Source: Petrolisthes cinctipes (taxonomy: Eukaryota > Arthropoda > Malacostraca > Decapoda > Porcellanidae). From it: 64,000 nt of DNA. The stretch covers positions 1 through 64,000 of the forward strand of contig JAWQEG010001441.1 of assembly GCA_033782935.1 (NCBI GenBank). The letters run 5' to 3'. The notes beneath the pieces are model-generated. The model had not been told where the DNA came from, did no database searches, and was given only the letters and a program-made list of their open reading frames with translations. This document shows positions 1 through 13,384 of this stretch, piece by piece; position 1 is the first letter of the stretch, and the number at the start of each line of letters is the position of its first letter. The position numbers and the translations under genes are program-made.

Positions 1-949
1 GGTGCACAAAAGTCGATATATGTGCATGCATCTTCAGTACCCGTTTATATCTCAAATTCAGGCTCAAAACACCCGAAAATTCAATATTTTGGGGTCCCAG
101 AAGCAATCTGTACATGCCTACTCAGTGTTAGAGTATTTTCAAAATACAGGCCCAAAACATGCTGAAAATCGATATTTTAGATGCCCAAAGTCAATATGTG
201 CATGTATCTTCTGTACCCGTTTATATCTCAAATTCAGGCTCAAAACACCCGAAAATTCAATATTTTGGGGTCGCAGAAGCAATCTGTACATGCCTACACA
301 GTGCTAGAATATTTTCAAAATATAGGCTAAAAACATGCTGAAAATCGATATTTTAGGTGCCAAAAAATCGATATCTCAAATTCAGTCCCAAAACACCCGA
401 AAATTCGATATTTAGAGGTACCAGAAGGTATCTGTACATGCCTACTCCGTGTTAGAGTATTTTCAAAATACAGGCCAAAAACATACTGAAAATCGATCTT
501 TTAGGTGCCCAAAAGTCGATATGTGCATGCATCTTCTGTACCCGTTTATATCTCAAATTCTGGCCCTAAACACCCGCAAATTCGATATTTTGGGGTCCCA
601 GATGCGATCTGTACATGCCTACTCCGTGTTAGAGTATTTTCTAAATTCAGGCCCAAAACATGCTGAAAATCGATATATTTTGTGCCCAAAGTCAATATGT
701 GCATGTATCTTCTGTACCCGTTTATATCTCAAATTCAGGCTCAAAACACCCGAAAATTCAATATTTTGGGGTCCCAGAAGCAATCTGTACATGCCTACTC
801 AGTGCTAGAATATTTTCAAAATATAGGCTAAAAACATGCTAAAAATCTATCTTTTAGGTGCCAAAAAGTCGATATGTCAAATTCAGTCCCAAAACACCCG
901 AAAATTCGATATTTAGGGGTCCCAGAAGCGATCTGTACATGCCTACTCC

Positions 950-1301
950 GTGTTAGAGTATTTTCAAAATACATGCTCAAAACATACTGAAAATCGATCT
1001 TTTAGGTGCACAAAAGTCGATATGTGCATGCATCTTCAGTACCCGTTTATATCTCAAATTCAGGCTCAAAACACCGAAAATTAAATATTTTGGGGTCCCA
1101 GAAGCAATCTGTACATGCCTACTCAGTGTTAGAGTATTTTCAAAATACAGGCCCAAAACATGCTGAAAATCGATATTTTAGATGCCCAAAGTCAATATGT
1201 GCATGTATCATCTGTACCCGTTTATATCTCAAATTCAGGCTCAAAACACCCGAAAATTCAATATTTTGGGGTCGCAGAAGCAATCTGTACATGCCTACAC
1301 A
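950..1301 (+). repeat. Linked A2 (176 bp) and B2 gtcgcag haplotype, example
   Basis: A2 at 950-1125 lacks one base (caccgaaaatt), and the following B2 at 1126-1301 has gtcgcagaag. The pairing recurs at A2 units 5438, 9061, 11054 and 31724. The A2 unit at 7254 has the short allele but its B2 reads gccccag. Linked variants over two monomers show that the trimer, not the monomer, is the unit being copied. Confidence 0.82.
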
Positions 1302-3266
1302 GTGCTAGAATATTTTCAAAATATAGGCTAAAAACATGCTAAAAATCGACATTTTAGGTGCCAAAAAATCGATATCTCAAATTCAGTCCCAAAACACCCG
1401 AAAATTCGATATTTAGAGGTCCCAGAAGGTATTTGTACATGCCAACTCCGTGTTAGAGTATTTTCAAAATACAGGCCAAAAACATACTGAAAATCGATCT
1501 TTTAGGTGCCCAAAAGTCGATATGTGCATGCATCTTCTGTACCCGTTTATATCTCAAATTCTGGCCCTAAACACCCGAAAATTCGATATTTTGGGGTCCC
1601 CGTAGCGATCTGTACATGCCTACTCCGTGTTAGAGTATTTTCAAAATTCAGGCCCAAAACATGCTGAAAATCGATATTTTTGGTGCCCAAAGTCAATATG
1701 TGCATGTATCTTCTGTACCCGTTTATATCTCAAATTCAAGCTGAAAACACCCGAAAATTCAATATTTTGGGGTCCCAGAAGCAATCTGTACAGTGCTAGA
1801 ATATTTTCAAAATATAGGCTAAAAACATGCTAAAAATCGATCTTTTAGGTGCCAAAAAGTCGATATCTCAAATTCAGTCCCAAAACACCCGAAAATTCGA
1901 TATTTAGGGGTCCCACAAGCGATCTGTACATGCCTACTCCGTGTTAGAGTATTTTCAAAATACATGCTCAAAACATACTGAAAATCGATCTTTTAGGTGC
2001 ACAAAAGTCGATATGTGCATGCATCTTCAGTACCCGTTTATATCTCAAATTCAGGCTCAAAACACCCAAAAATTCAATATTTTGGGGTCCCAGAAGCGAT
2101 CTGTACATGCCTACTCCGTGTTAGAGTATTTTCAAAATTCAGGCCCAAAACATGCTGAAAATCGATATTTTTGGTGCCCAAAGTCAATATGTGAATGTAT
2201 CTTCTGTACCCGTTTATATCTCAAATTCAGGCTCAAAACACCCGAAAATTCAATATTTTGGGGTCCCAGAAGCAATCTGTACATGCCTACTCAGTGCTAG
2301 AATATTTTCAAAATATAGGCTAAAAACATGCTAAAAATCGATCTTTTAGGTGCCAAAAAATCGATATCTCAAATTCAGTCCCAAAACACCCGAAAATTCG
2401 ATATTTAGGGGTCCCAGAAGCGATCTGTACATGCCTACTCCGTGTTAGAGTATTTTCAAAATACATGCTCAAAACATACTGAAAATCGATCTTTTAGGTG
2501 CACAAAAGTCGATATGTGCATGCATCTTCAGTACCCGTTTATATCTCAAATTCAGGCTCAAAACACCCGAAAATTCGGTATTTTGGGGTCCCAGATGCAA
2601 TCTGTACATGCCTACTCAGTGTTAGAGTATTTTCAAAATACAGGCCTAAAACATGCTGAAAATCGATATTTTAGATGCCCAAAGTCAATATGTGCTTGTA
2701 TCTTCTGTACCCGTTTATATCTCAAATTCCGGCTCAAAACCCCCGAAAATTCAATATTTTGGGGTCCCAGAAGCAATCTGTACATGCCTACACAGTGCTA
2801 GAATATTTTCAAAATATAGGCTAAAAACATGCTAAAAACCGACATTTTAGGTGCCAAAAAATCGATATATCAAATTCAGTCCCAAAACACCCGAAAATTC
2901 GATATTTAGAGGTCCCAGAAGGTATCTGTACATGCCTACTCCGTGTTAGAGTATTTTCAAAATACAGGCCAAAAACATGCTGAAAATCGATATTGTTGGT
3001 GCCCAAAGTCAATATGTGAATGTATCTTCTGTACCCGTTTATATCTCAAATTCAGGCTCAAAACACCCGAAAATTCAATATTTTGGGGTCCCAGAAGCAA
3101 TCTGTACATGCCTACACAGTGCTAGAATATTTTCAAAATATAGGCTAAAAACATGCTAAAAATCGACATTTTAGGTGCCAAAAAATCGATATCTCAAATT
3201 CAGTCTCAAAACACCCGAAAAATCGATATTTAGAGGTCCCAGAAGGTATCTGTACATGCCTACTCC

Positions 3267-3797
3267 GTGTTAGAGTATTTTCAAAATACAGGCCAAAAAC
3301 ATACTGAAAATCGATCTTTTAGGTGCCCAAAAGTCGATATGTGCATGCATCTTCTGTACCCGTTTATATCTCAAATTCTGGCCCTAAACACCCGAAAATT
3401 CGATATTTTGGGGTCCCAGAAGCGATCTGTACATGCCTACTCCGTGTTAGAGTATTTTCAAAATTCAGGCCAAAAACATACTGAAAATCGATCTTTTAGG
3501 TGCACAAAAGTCGATATGTGCATGCATCTTCAGTACCCGTTTATATCTCAAATTCAGGCTCAAAACACCCGAAAATTCAATATTTTGGGGTCCCAGAAGC
3601 AATCTGTACATGCCTACTCCGTGTTAGAGTATTTTCAAAATTCAGGCCAAAAACATACTGAAAATCGATCTTTTAGGTGCACAAAAGTCGATATGTGCAT
3701 GCATCTTCAGTACCCGTTTATATCTCAAATTCAGGCTCAAAACACCCGAAAATTCAATATTTTGGGGTCCCAGAAGCAATCTGTACATGCCTACTCA
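3267..3797 (+). repeat. Three consecutive A monomers (A-A-A)
   Basis: Units start at 3267, 3444 and 3621, each 177 bp, and the next unit (B2) starts at 3798. The second and third units are A hybrids that match base for base except the last position (ctcc versus ctca) by hand comparison. This is a one-monomer tandem duplication. Because 177 is divisible by three and no stop lies in one frame, the run yields the longest open frame in the window (237 codons, 3267-3980), which I do not regard as a gene. Confidence 0.9.
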
Positions 3798-6700
3798 GTA
3801 TTAGAGTATTTTCAAAATACAGGCCCAAAACATGCTGAAAATCGATATTTTGGATGCCCAAAGTCAAAATGTGCATGTATCTTCTGTACCCGTTTATATC
3901 TCAAATTCAGGCTCAAAACACCCGAAAATTCTATATTTTGGGGTCCCAGAAGCAATCTGTACATGCCTACACAGTGCTAGAATATTTTCAAAATATAGGC
4001 TAAAAACATGCTGAAAATCGATATTTTAGGTGCCAAAAAATCGATATCTCAAATTCAGTCCCAAAACACCCGAAAATTCGATATTTAGAGGTCCCAGAAG
4101 GTATCTGTACATGCCTACTCCGTGTTAGAGTATTTTCAAAATACAGGCCAAAAACATACTGAAAATCGATCTTTTAGGTGCCCAAAAGTCGATATGTGCA
4201 TGCATCTTCTGTACCCGTTTATATCTCAAATTCTGGCCCTAAACACCCGAAAATTCGATATTTTGGGGTCCCAGAAGCGATCTGTACATGCCTACTCCGT
4301 GTTAGAGTATTTTCAAAATTCAGGCCCAAAACGTGCTGAAAATCGATATTTTTGGTGCCCAAAGTCAATATGTGCATGTATCTTCTGTACCCGTTTATAT
4401 CTCAAATTCAGGCTCAAAACACCCGAAAATTCAATATTTTGGGGTCCCAGAAGCAATCTTTACAGTGCTAGAATATTTTCAAAATATAGGCTAAAAACAT
4501 GCTAAAAATCGATCTTTTAGGTGCCAAAAAGTCGATATCTCAAATTCAGTCCCAAAACACCCGAAAATTCGATATTTAGGGGTCCCAGAAGCGATCTGTA
4601 CATGCCTACTCCGTGTTAGAGTATTTTCAAAATACATGCTCAAAACATACTTAAAATCGATCTTTTAGGTGCACAAAAGTCGATATGTGCATGCATCTTC
4701 AGTACCCGTTTATATCTCAAATTCAGGCTCAAAACACCAAAACATTCGATATTTTGGGGTCCCAGAAGCGATCTGTACATGCCTACTCCGTGTTAGAGTA
4801 TTTTCAAAATTCAGGCCCAAAACATGCTGAAAATCGATATTTTTGGTGCCCAAAGTCAATATGTGAATGTATCTTCTGTACCCGTTTATATCTCAAATTC
4901 AGGCTCAAAACACCCGAAAATTCAATATTTTGGGGTCCCAGAAGCAATCTGTACATGCCTACTCAGTGCTAGAATATTTTCAAAATATAGGCTAAAAACA
5001 TGCTAAAAATCGATCTTTTAGGTGTCAAAAAGTCGATATCTCAAATTCAGTCCCAAAACACCCGAAAATTCGATATTTAGGGTTCCCAGAAGCGATCTGT
5101 ACATGCCTACTCCGTGTTAGAGTATTTTCAAAATTCAGGCCCAAAACATGCTGAAAATCGATATTTTTGGTGCCCAAAGTCAATATGTGCATGTATCTTC
5201 TGTACCCGTTTATATCTCAAATTCTGGCTCAAAACACCCGAAAATTCAATATTTTGGGGTCCCAGAAGCAATCTGTACATGCCTACTCAGTGCTAGAATA
5301 TTTTCAAAATATAGGCTAAAAACATGCTAAAAATCGATCTTTTAGGTGCCAAAAAGTCGATATCTCAAATTCAGTCCCAAAACACCCGAAAATTCGATAT
5401 TTAGGGGTCCCAGAAGCGATCTGTACATGCCTACTCCGTGTTAGAGTATTTTCAAAATACATGCTCAAAACATACTGAAAATCGATCTTTTAGGTGCACA
5501 AAAGTCGATATGTGCATGCATCTTCAGTACCCGTTTATATCTCAAATTCAGGCTCAAAACACCGAAAATTCAATATTTTGGGGTCCCAGAAGCAATCTGT
5601 ACATGCCTACTCAGTGTTAGAGTATTTTCAAAATTCAGGCCCAAAACATGCTGAAAATCGATATTTTAGATGCCCAAAGTCAATATGTGCATGTATCTTC
5701 TGTACCCGTTTATATCTCAAATTCAGGCTCAAAACACCCGAAAATTCAATATTTTGGGATCGCAGAAGCAATCTGTACATGCCTACACAGTGCTAGAATA
5801 TTTTCAAAATATAGGCTAAAAACATGCTAAAAATCGACATTTTAGGTTCCAAAAAATCGATATCTCAAATTCAGTCCCAAAACACCCGAAAATTCGATAT
5901 TTAGAGGTCCCAGAAGGTATCTGTACATGCTTACTCCGTGTTAGAGTATTTTCAAAATACAGGCCAAAAACATACTGAAAATCGATCTTTTAGGTGCCCA
6001 AAAGTCGATATGTGCATGCATCTTCTGTACCCGTTTATATCTCAAATTCTGGCCCTAAACACCCGAAAATTCGATATTTTGGGGTCCCAGAAGCGATCTG
6101 TACATGCCTACTCCGTGTTAGAGTATTTTCAAAATTCAGGCCCAAAACATGCTGAAAATCGATATTTTTGGTGCCCAAAGTCAATATGTGCATGTATCTT
6201 CTGTACCCGTTTATATCTCAAATTCAGGCTCAAAACACCCGAAAATTCAATATTTTGGGGTCCCAGAAGCAATCTGTACATGTCTACTCAGTGTTAGAAT
6301 ATTTTCAAAATATAGGCTAAAAACATGCTAAAAATCGATCTTTTAGGTGCCAAAAAGTCGATATCTCAAATTCAGTCCCAAAACACCCGAAAATTCGATA
6401 TTTAGGGGTCCCAGAAGCGATCTGTACATGCCTACTCCGTGTTAGAGTATTTTCAAAATACATGCTCAAAACATACTGAAAATCGATCTTTTAGGTGCAC
6501 AAAAGTCAATATGTGAATGTATCTTCTGTACCCATTTATATCTCAAATTCAGGCTCAAAACACCCGAAAATTCAATATTTTGGGGTCCCAGAAGCAATCT
6601 GTACATGCCTACTCAGTGTTAGAGTATTTTCAAAATACAGGCCCAAAACATGCTGAAAATCGATATTTTAGATGCCCAAAGTCAATATGTGCATGTATCT

Positions 6701-8411
6701 TCTGTACCCGTTTATATCTCAAATTCAGGCTCAAAACACCCGAAAATTCAATATTTTGGGATCGCAGAAGCAATCTGTACATGCCTACACAGTGCTAGAA
6801 TATTTTCAAAATATAGGCTAAAAACATGCTAAAAATCGACATTTTAGGTGCCAAAAAATCGATATCTCAAATTCAGTCCCAAAACACCCGAAAATTCGAT
6901 ATTTAGAGGTCCCAGAAGGTATCTGTACATGCCTACTCCGTGTTAGAGTATTTTCAAAATACAGGCCCAAAACATGCTGAAAATCGATATTTTTGGTGCC
7001 CAAAGTCAATATGTGCATGTATCTTCTGTACCCGTTTATATCTCAAATTCAGGCTCAAAACACCCGAAAATTCAATATTTTGGGGTCCCAGAAGCAATCT
7101 GTACAGTGCTAGAATATTTTCAAAATATAGGCTAAAAACATGCTAAAAATCGATCTTTTAGGTGCCAAAAAGTCGATATCTCAAATTCAGTCCCAAAACA
7201 CCCGAAAATTCGATATTTAGGGGTCCCAGAAGCGATCTGTACATGCCTACTCCGTGTTAGAGTATTTTCAAAATACATGCTCAAAACATACTGAAAATCG
7301 ATCTTGTAGGTGCACAAAAGTCGATATGTGCATGCATCTTCAGTACCCGTTTATATCTCAAATTCAGGCTCAAAACACCGAAAATTCAATATTTTGGGGT
7401 CCCAGAAGCAATCTGTACATGCCTACTCAGTGTTAGAGTATTTTCAAAATACAGGCCCAAAACATGCTGAAAATCGATATTTTAGATGCCCAAAGTCAAT
7501 ATGTGCATGTATATTCTGTACCCGTTTATATCTCAAATTCAGGCTCAAAACACCCGAAAATTCAATATTTTGGGGCCCCAGAAGCAATCTGTACAGTACT
7601 AGAATATTTTCAAAATATAGGCTAAAAACATGCTAAAAATCGACATTTTAGGTGCCAAAAAATCGATATCTCAAATTCAGTTCCAAAACACCCGAAAATT
7701 CGATATTTAGAGGTCCCAGAAGGTATCTGTACATGCCTACTCCGTGTTAGAGTATTTTCAAAATACAGGCCAAAAACATACTGAAAATCGATCTTTTAGG
7801 TGCCAAAAAGTCGATATGTGCATGCATCTTCTGTACCCGTTTATATCTCAAATTCTGGCCCTAAACACCCGAAAATTCGATATTTTGGGGTCCCAGAAGC
7901 GATCTGTACATGCCTACTCCGTGTTAGAGTATTTTCAAAATTCAGGCCCAAAACATGCTGAAAATCGATATTTGTGGTGCCCAAAGTCAATATGTGCATG
8001 TATCTTCTGTACCCGTTTATATCTCAAATTCAGGCTCAAAACACCCGAAAATTCAATATTTTGGGGCCCCAGAAGCAATCTGTACAGTACTAGAATATTT
8101 TCAAAATATAGGCTAAAAACATGCTAAAAATAGATCTTTTAGGTGCCAAAAAGTCGATATCTCAAATTCAGTCCCAAAACACCCGAAAATTCGATATTTA
8201 GGGGTCCCAGAAGCGATCTGTACATGCCTACTCCGTATTAGAGTATTTTCAAAATACATGCTCAAAACATACTGAAAATCGATCTTTTAGGTGCACAAAA
8301 GTCGATATGTGCATGCATCTTCAGTACCCGTTTATATCTCAAAATCAGGCTCAAAAAACCCGAAAATTCAATATTTTGGGGTCCCAGAAGCAATCTGTAC
8401 ATGCCTACTCA

Positions 8412-8559
8412 GTGTTAGAGTATTTTCAAAATACAGGCCCAAAACATGCTGAAAATCGATATTTTAGATGCCAAAAAATCGATATCTCAAATTCAGTCCC
8501 AAAACACCCGAAAATTCGATATTTAGAGGTCCCAGAAGGTATCTGTACATGCCTACTCC
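8412..8559 (+). repeat. B2/C2 fusion monomer (148 bp)
   Basis: The unit begins as B2 (acaggcccaaaacatgctg, gatattttagatgcc) and switches to C2 at the shared atgcc/gtgcc tract, continuing aaaaaatcgatatctc and attcagtccc. The fusion removes one monomer from the expected A2-B2-C2 order. A fusion of the same structure occurs at 41446-41593. Confidence 0.88.
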
Positions 8560-11500
8560 GTGTTAGAGTATTTTCAAAATACAGGCCAAAAACATACTGA
8601 AAATCGATCTTTTAGGTGCCCAAAAGTCGATATGTGCATGCATCTTCTGTACCCGTTTATATCTCAAATTCTGGCCCTAAACACCCGAAAATTCGATATT
8701 TTGGGGTCCCAGAAGCGATCTGTACATGCCTACTCCGTGTTAGAGTATTTTCAAAATTCAGGCCCAAAACATGCTGAAAATCGATATTTTTGGTGCCCAA
8801 AGACAATATGTGCATGTATCTTCTGTACCCGTTTATATCTCAAATTCAGGCTCAAAACACCCGAAAATTCAATATTTTGGGGTCCCAGAAGCAATCTGTA
8901 CATGCCTACTCAGTGCTAGAATATTTTCAAAATATAGGCTAAAAACATGCTAAAAATCGATCTTTTAGGTGCCAAAAAGTCGATATCTCAAATTCAGTCC
9001 CAAAACACCCGAAAATTCGATATTTTGGGGTCCCAGAAGCGATCTGTACATGCCTACTCCGTGTTAGAGTATTTTCAAAATACATGCTCAAAACATACTG
9101 AAACTCGATCTTTTAGGTGCACAAAAGTCGATATGTGCATGCATCTTCAGTACCCGTTTATATCTCAAATTCAGGCTCAAAACACCGAAAATTCAATATT
9201 TTGGGGTCCCAGAAGCAATCTGTACATGCCTACTCAGTGTTAGAGTATTTTCAAAATACAGGCCCAAAACATGCTGAAAATCGATATTTTAGATGCCCAA
9301 AGTCAATATGTGCATGTATCTTCTGTACCCGTTTATATCTCAAATTCAGGCTCAAAACACCCGAAAATTCAATATTTTGGGGTCGCAGAAGCAATCTGTA
9401 CATGCCTACACAGTGCTAGAATATTTTCAAAATATAGGCTAAAAACATGCTAAAAATCGACATTTTAGGTGCCAAAAAATCGATATCTCAAATTCAGTTC
9501 CAAAACACCCGAAAATTCGATATTTAGAGGTCCCAGAAGGTATCTGTACATGCCTACTCCGTGTTAGAGTATTTTCAAAATACAGGCCAAAAACATACTG
9601 AAAATCGATCTTTTAGGTGCCAAAAAGTCGATATGTGCATGCATCTTCTGTACCCGTTTATATCTCAAATTCAGGCTCAAAACACCCGAAAATTCGATAT
9701 TTTGGGGTCCCAGAAGCGATATGTACATGCCTACTCCGTGTTAGAGTATTTTCAAAATTCAGGCCCAAAACATGCTAAAAATCGATATTTGTGGTGCCCA
9801 AAGTCAATATGTGCATGTATCTTCTGTACCCGTTTATATCTCAAATTCAGGCTCAAAACACCCGAAAATTCAATATTTTGGGGCCCCAGAAGCAATCTGT
9901 ACAGTACTAGAATATTTTCAAAATATAGGCTAAAAACATGCTAAAAATCGATCTTTTAGGTGCCAATAAGTCGATATCTCAAATTCAGTCCCAAAACACC
10001 CGAAAATTCGATATTTAGGGGTCCCAGAAGCGATCTGTACATGCCTACTCCGTGTTAGAGTATTTTCAAAATACATGCTCAAAACATACTGAAAATCGAT
10101 CTTTTAGGTGCACAAAAGTCGATATGTGCATGCATCTTCAGTACCCGTTTATATCTCAAATTCAGGCTCAAAACACCCGAAAATTCAATATTTTGGGGTC
10201 CCAGAAGCAATCTGTACATGCCTACTCAGTGTTAGAGTATTTTCAAAATACAGGCCCAAAACATGCTGAAAATCGATATTTTAGATGCCCAAAGTCAATA
10301 TGTGCATGTATCTTCTGTACCCGTTTATATCTCAAATTCAGGCTCAAAACACCCGAAAATTCAATATTTTGGGGTCCCAGAAGCAATCTGTACATGCCTA
10401 CACAGTGCTAGAATATTTTCAAAATATAGGCTAAAAACATGCTAAAAATCGACATTTAAGGTGCCAAAAAATCGATATCTAAAATTCAGTCCCAAAACAC
10501 CCGAAAATTCGATATTTAGAGGTCGCAGAAGGTATCTGTACATGCCTACTCCGTGTTAGAGTATTTTCAAAATACAGGCCAAAAACATACTGAAAATCGA
10601 TTTTTTAGGTGCCCAAAAGTCGATATGTGCATGCATCTTCTGTACCCGTTTATATCTCAAATTCTGGCCCTAAACACCCGAAAATTCGATATTTTGGGGT
10701 CCCAGAAGCGATCTGTACATGCCTACTCCGTGTTAGAGTATTTTCAAAATTCAGGCCCAAAACATGCTGAAAATCGATATTTTTGGTGCCCAAAGTCAAT
10801 ATGTGCATGTATCTTCTGTACCCGTTTATATCTCAAATTCAGGCTCAAAACACCCGAAAATTCAATATTTTGGGGTCCCAGAAGCAATCTGTACATGCCT
10901 ACTCAGTGCTAGAATATTTTCAAAATATAGGCTAAAAACATGCTAAAAATCGATCTTTTAGGTGCCAAAAAGTCGATATCTCAAATTCAGTCCCAAAACA
11001 CCCGAAAATTCGATATTTAGGGGTCCCAGAAGCGATCTGTACATGCCTACTCCGTGTTAGAGTATTTTCAAAATACATGCTCAAAACATACTGAAAATCG
11101 ATCTTTTAGGTGCACAAAAGTCGATATGTGCATGCATCATCAGTACCCGTTTATATCTCAAATTCAGGCTCAAAACACCGAAAATTCAATATTTTGGGGT
11201 CCCAGAAGCAATCTGTACATGCCTACTCAGTGTTAGAGTATTTTCAAAATACAGGCCCAAAACATGCTGAAAATCGATATTTTAGATGCCCAAAGTCAAT
11301 ATGTGCATGTATCTTCTGTACCCGTTTATATCTCAAATTCAGGCTCAAAACACCCGAAAATTCAATATTTTGGGGTCGCAGAAGCAATCTGTACATGCCT
11401 ACACAGTGCTAGAATATTTTCAAAATATAGGCTAAAAACATGATAAAAATCGACATTTTAGGTGCCAAAAAATCGATATCTCAAATTCAGTCCCAAAACA

Positions 11501-12407
11501 CCCGAAAATTCGATATTTAGAGGTCCCAGAAGGTATCTGTACATGCCTACTCCGTGTTAGAGTATTTTCAAAATACAGGCCAAAAACATACTGAAAATCG
11601 ATCTTTTAGGTGCCCAAAAGTCGATATGTGCATGCATCTTCTGTACCCGTTTATATCTCAAATTCTGGCCCTAAACACCCGAAAATTCGATATTTTGGGG
11701 TCCCAGAAGCGATCTGTACATGCCTACTCCGTGTTAGAGTATTTTCAAAATTCAGGCCCAAAACATGCTGAAAATCGATATTTTTGGTGCCCAAAGTTAA
11801 TATGTGCATGTATCTTCTGTACCCGTTTATATCTCAAATTCCGGCTCAAAACACCCGAAAATTCAATATTTTGGGGTCCCAGAAGCAATCTGTACATGCC
11901 TACTCAGTGCTAGAATATTTTCAAAATATAGGCTAAAAATATGCTAAAAATCGATCATTTAGGTGCCAAAAAGTCGATATCTCAAATTCAGTCCCAAAAC
12001 ACCCGAAAATTCGATATTTAGGGGTTCCAGAAGCGATCTGTACATGCCTACTCCGTGTTAGAGTATTTTCAAAAAATATGCTCAAAACATACTGAAAATC
12101 GATCTTTTAGGTGCACAAAAGTCGATATGTGCATGCATCTTCAGTACCCGTTTATATCTCAAATTCAGGCTCAAAACACCCGAAAATTCAATATTTTGGG
12201 GTCCCAGAAGCAATCTGTACATGCCTACTCAGTGTTATAGTATTTTCAAAATACAGGCCCAAAACATGCTGAAAATCGATATTTTAGATGCCCAAAGTCA
12301 ATATGTGCATGTATCTTCTGTACCCGTTTATATCTCAAATTCAGGCTCAAAACACCCGAAAATTCAATATTTTGGGGTCCCAGAAGCAATCTGTACATGC
12401 CTACACA

Positions 12408-12899
12408 GTGCTAGAAAATTTTCAAAATATAGGCTAAAAACATGCTGAAAATCGATCTTTTAGGTGCCCAAAAGTCGATATGTGCATGCATCTTCTGTAC
12501 CCGTTTATATCTCAAATTCTGGCCCTAAACACCCGCAAATTCGATATTTTGGGGTTCCAGAAGCGATCTGTACATGCCTACTCCGTGTTAGAGTATTTTC
12601 AAAATAGAGGCCAAAAACATACTGAAAATCGATCTTTTAGGTGCCCATAAGTCGATATGTGCATGCATCTTCTGTACCCGTTTATATCTCAAATTCTGGC
12701 CCTAAACACCCGCAAATTCGATATTTTGGGGTCCCAGAAGCGATCTGTACAGTGCTAGAATATTTTCAAAATATAGGCTAAAAACATGCTAAAAATCGAT
12801 CTTTTAGGTGCCAAAAAGTCGATATCTCAAATTCAGTCCCAAAACACCCGAAAATTCGATATTTAGGGGTCCCAGAAGCGATCTGTACATGCCTACTCC
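12408..12899 (+). repeat. A/C-hybrid, shortened A (167 bp) and C
   Basis: The unit at 12408-12584 starts as C (gtgctagaa, atataggctaaaaacatgc) and continues as full-length A1, 177 bp. The next unit, 12585-12751, is A1-like but ends agcgatctgtacagtgctag, carrying the 10-bp deletion normally seen only in B, so it is 167 bp. C1 follows at 12752-12899. This three-unit block totals 492 bp with no B monomer, consistent with exchange between B and A ends. Confidence 0.85.
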
Positions 12900-13384
12900 G
12901 TGTTAGAGTATTTTCAAAATACATGCTCAAAACATACTGAAAATCGATCTTTTAGGTGCACAAAAGTCGATATGTGCATGCATCTTCAGTACCCGTTTAT
13001 ATCTCAAATTCAGGCTCAAAACACCCGAAAATTCAATATTTTGGGGTCCCAGAAGCAATCTGTACATGCCTACTCAGTGTTAGAGTATTTTCAAAATACA
13101 GGCCCAAAACATGCTGAAAATCGATATTTTAGATGCCCAAAGTCAATATGTGCATGTATCTTCTGTACCCGTTTATATCTCAAATTCAGGCTCAAAACAC
13201 CCGAAAATTCAATATTTTGGGGTCCCAGTACAGTGCTAGAATATTTTCAAAATATAGGCTAAAAACATGCTAAAAATCGACATTTTAGGTGCCAAAAAAT
13301 CGATATCTCAAATTCAGTCCCAAAACACCCGAAAATTCGATATTTAGAGGTCACAGAAGGTATCTATCTGTACATGCCTACTCC

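Larger units (their letters stand above)
1..13384. repeat. Region 1: alternating hexamers with phase breaks
   Basis: The window opens inside an A2 unit (with an extra at in gatatatgtg), then B2 125-300, C2 301-448, A1 449-625, B1 626-801, C1 802-949, A2 950-1125 and so on. The alternation of flavours 1 and 2 is mostly kept at 991-1002 bp. It is interrupted by B-C dimers without A (2943-3266, 5114-5437, 6940-7253), an A-A-A run (3267-3797), a B/C fusion (8412-8559), and an A/C-hybrid plus shortened A at 12408-12751. The 176-bp A2 allele is concentrated here. No unique sequence is present. Confidence 0.9.

Noticed and set aside
1..124. A different sequence type at the left edge
   Set aside because: It is a partial A2 unit with a 2-bp insertion (gatatatgtg), continuous in phase with the next B2 at 125.
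3267..3980. Longest open frame (237 codons) as a gene
   Set aside because: It is four monomers read through in the stop-free frame of the 177-bp unit. It starts at gtg of the repeat phase marker, ends with a B-unit stop, has no promoter, intron or domain signal, and its relatives are frameshifted by single-base alleles.
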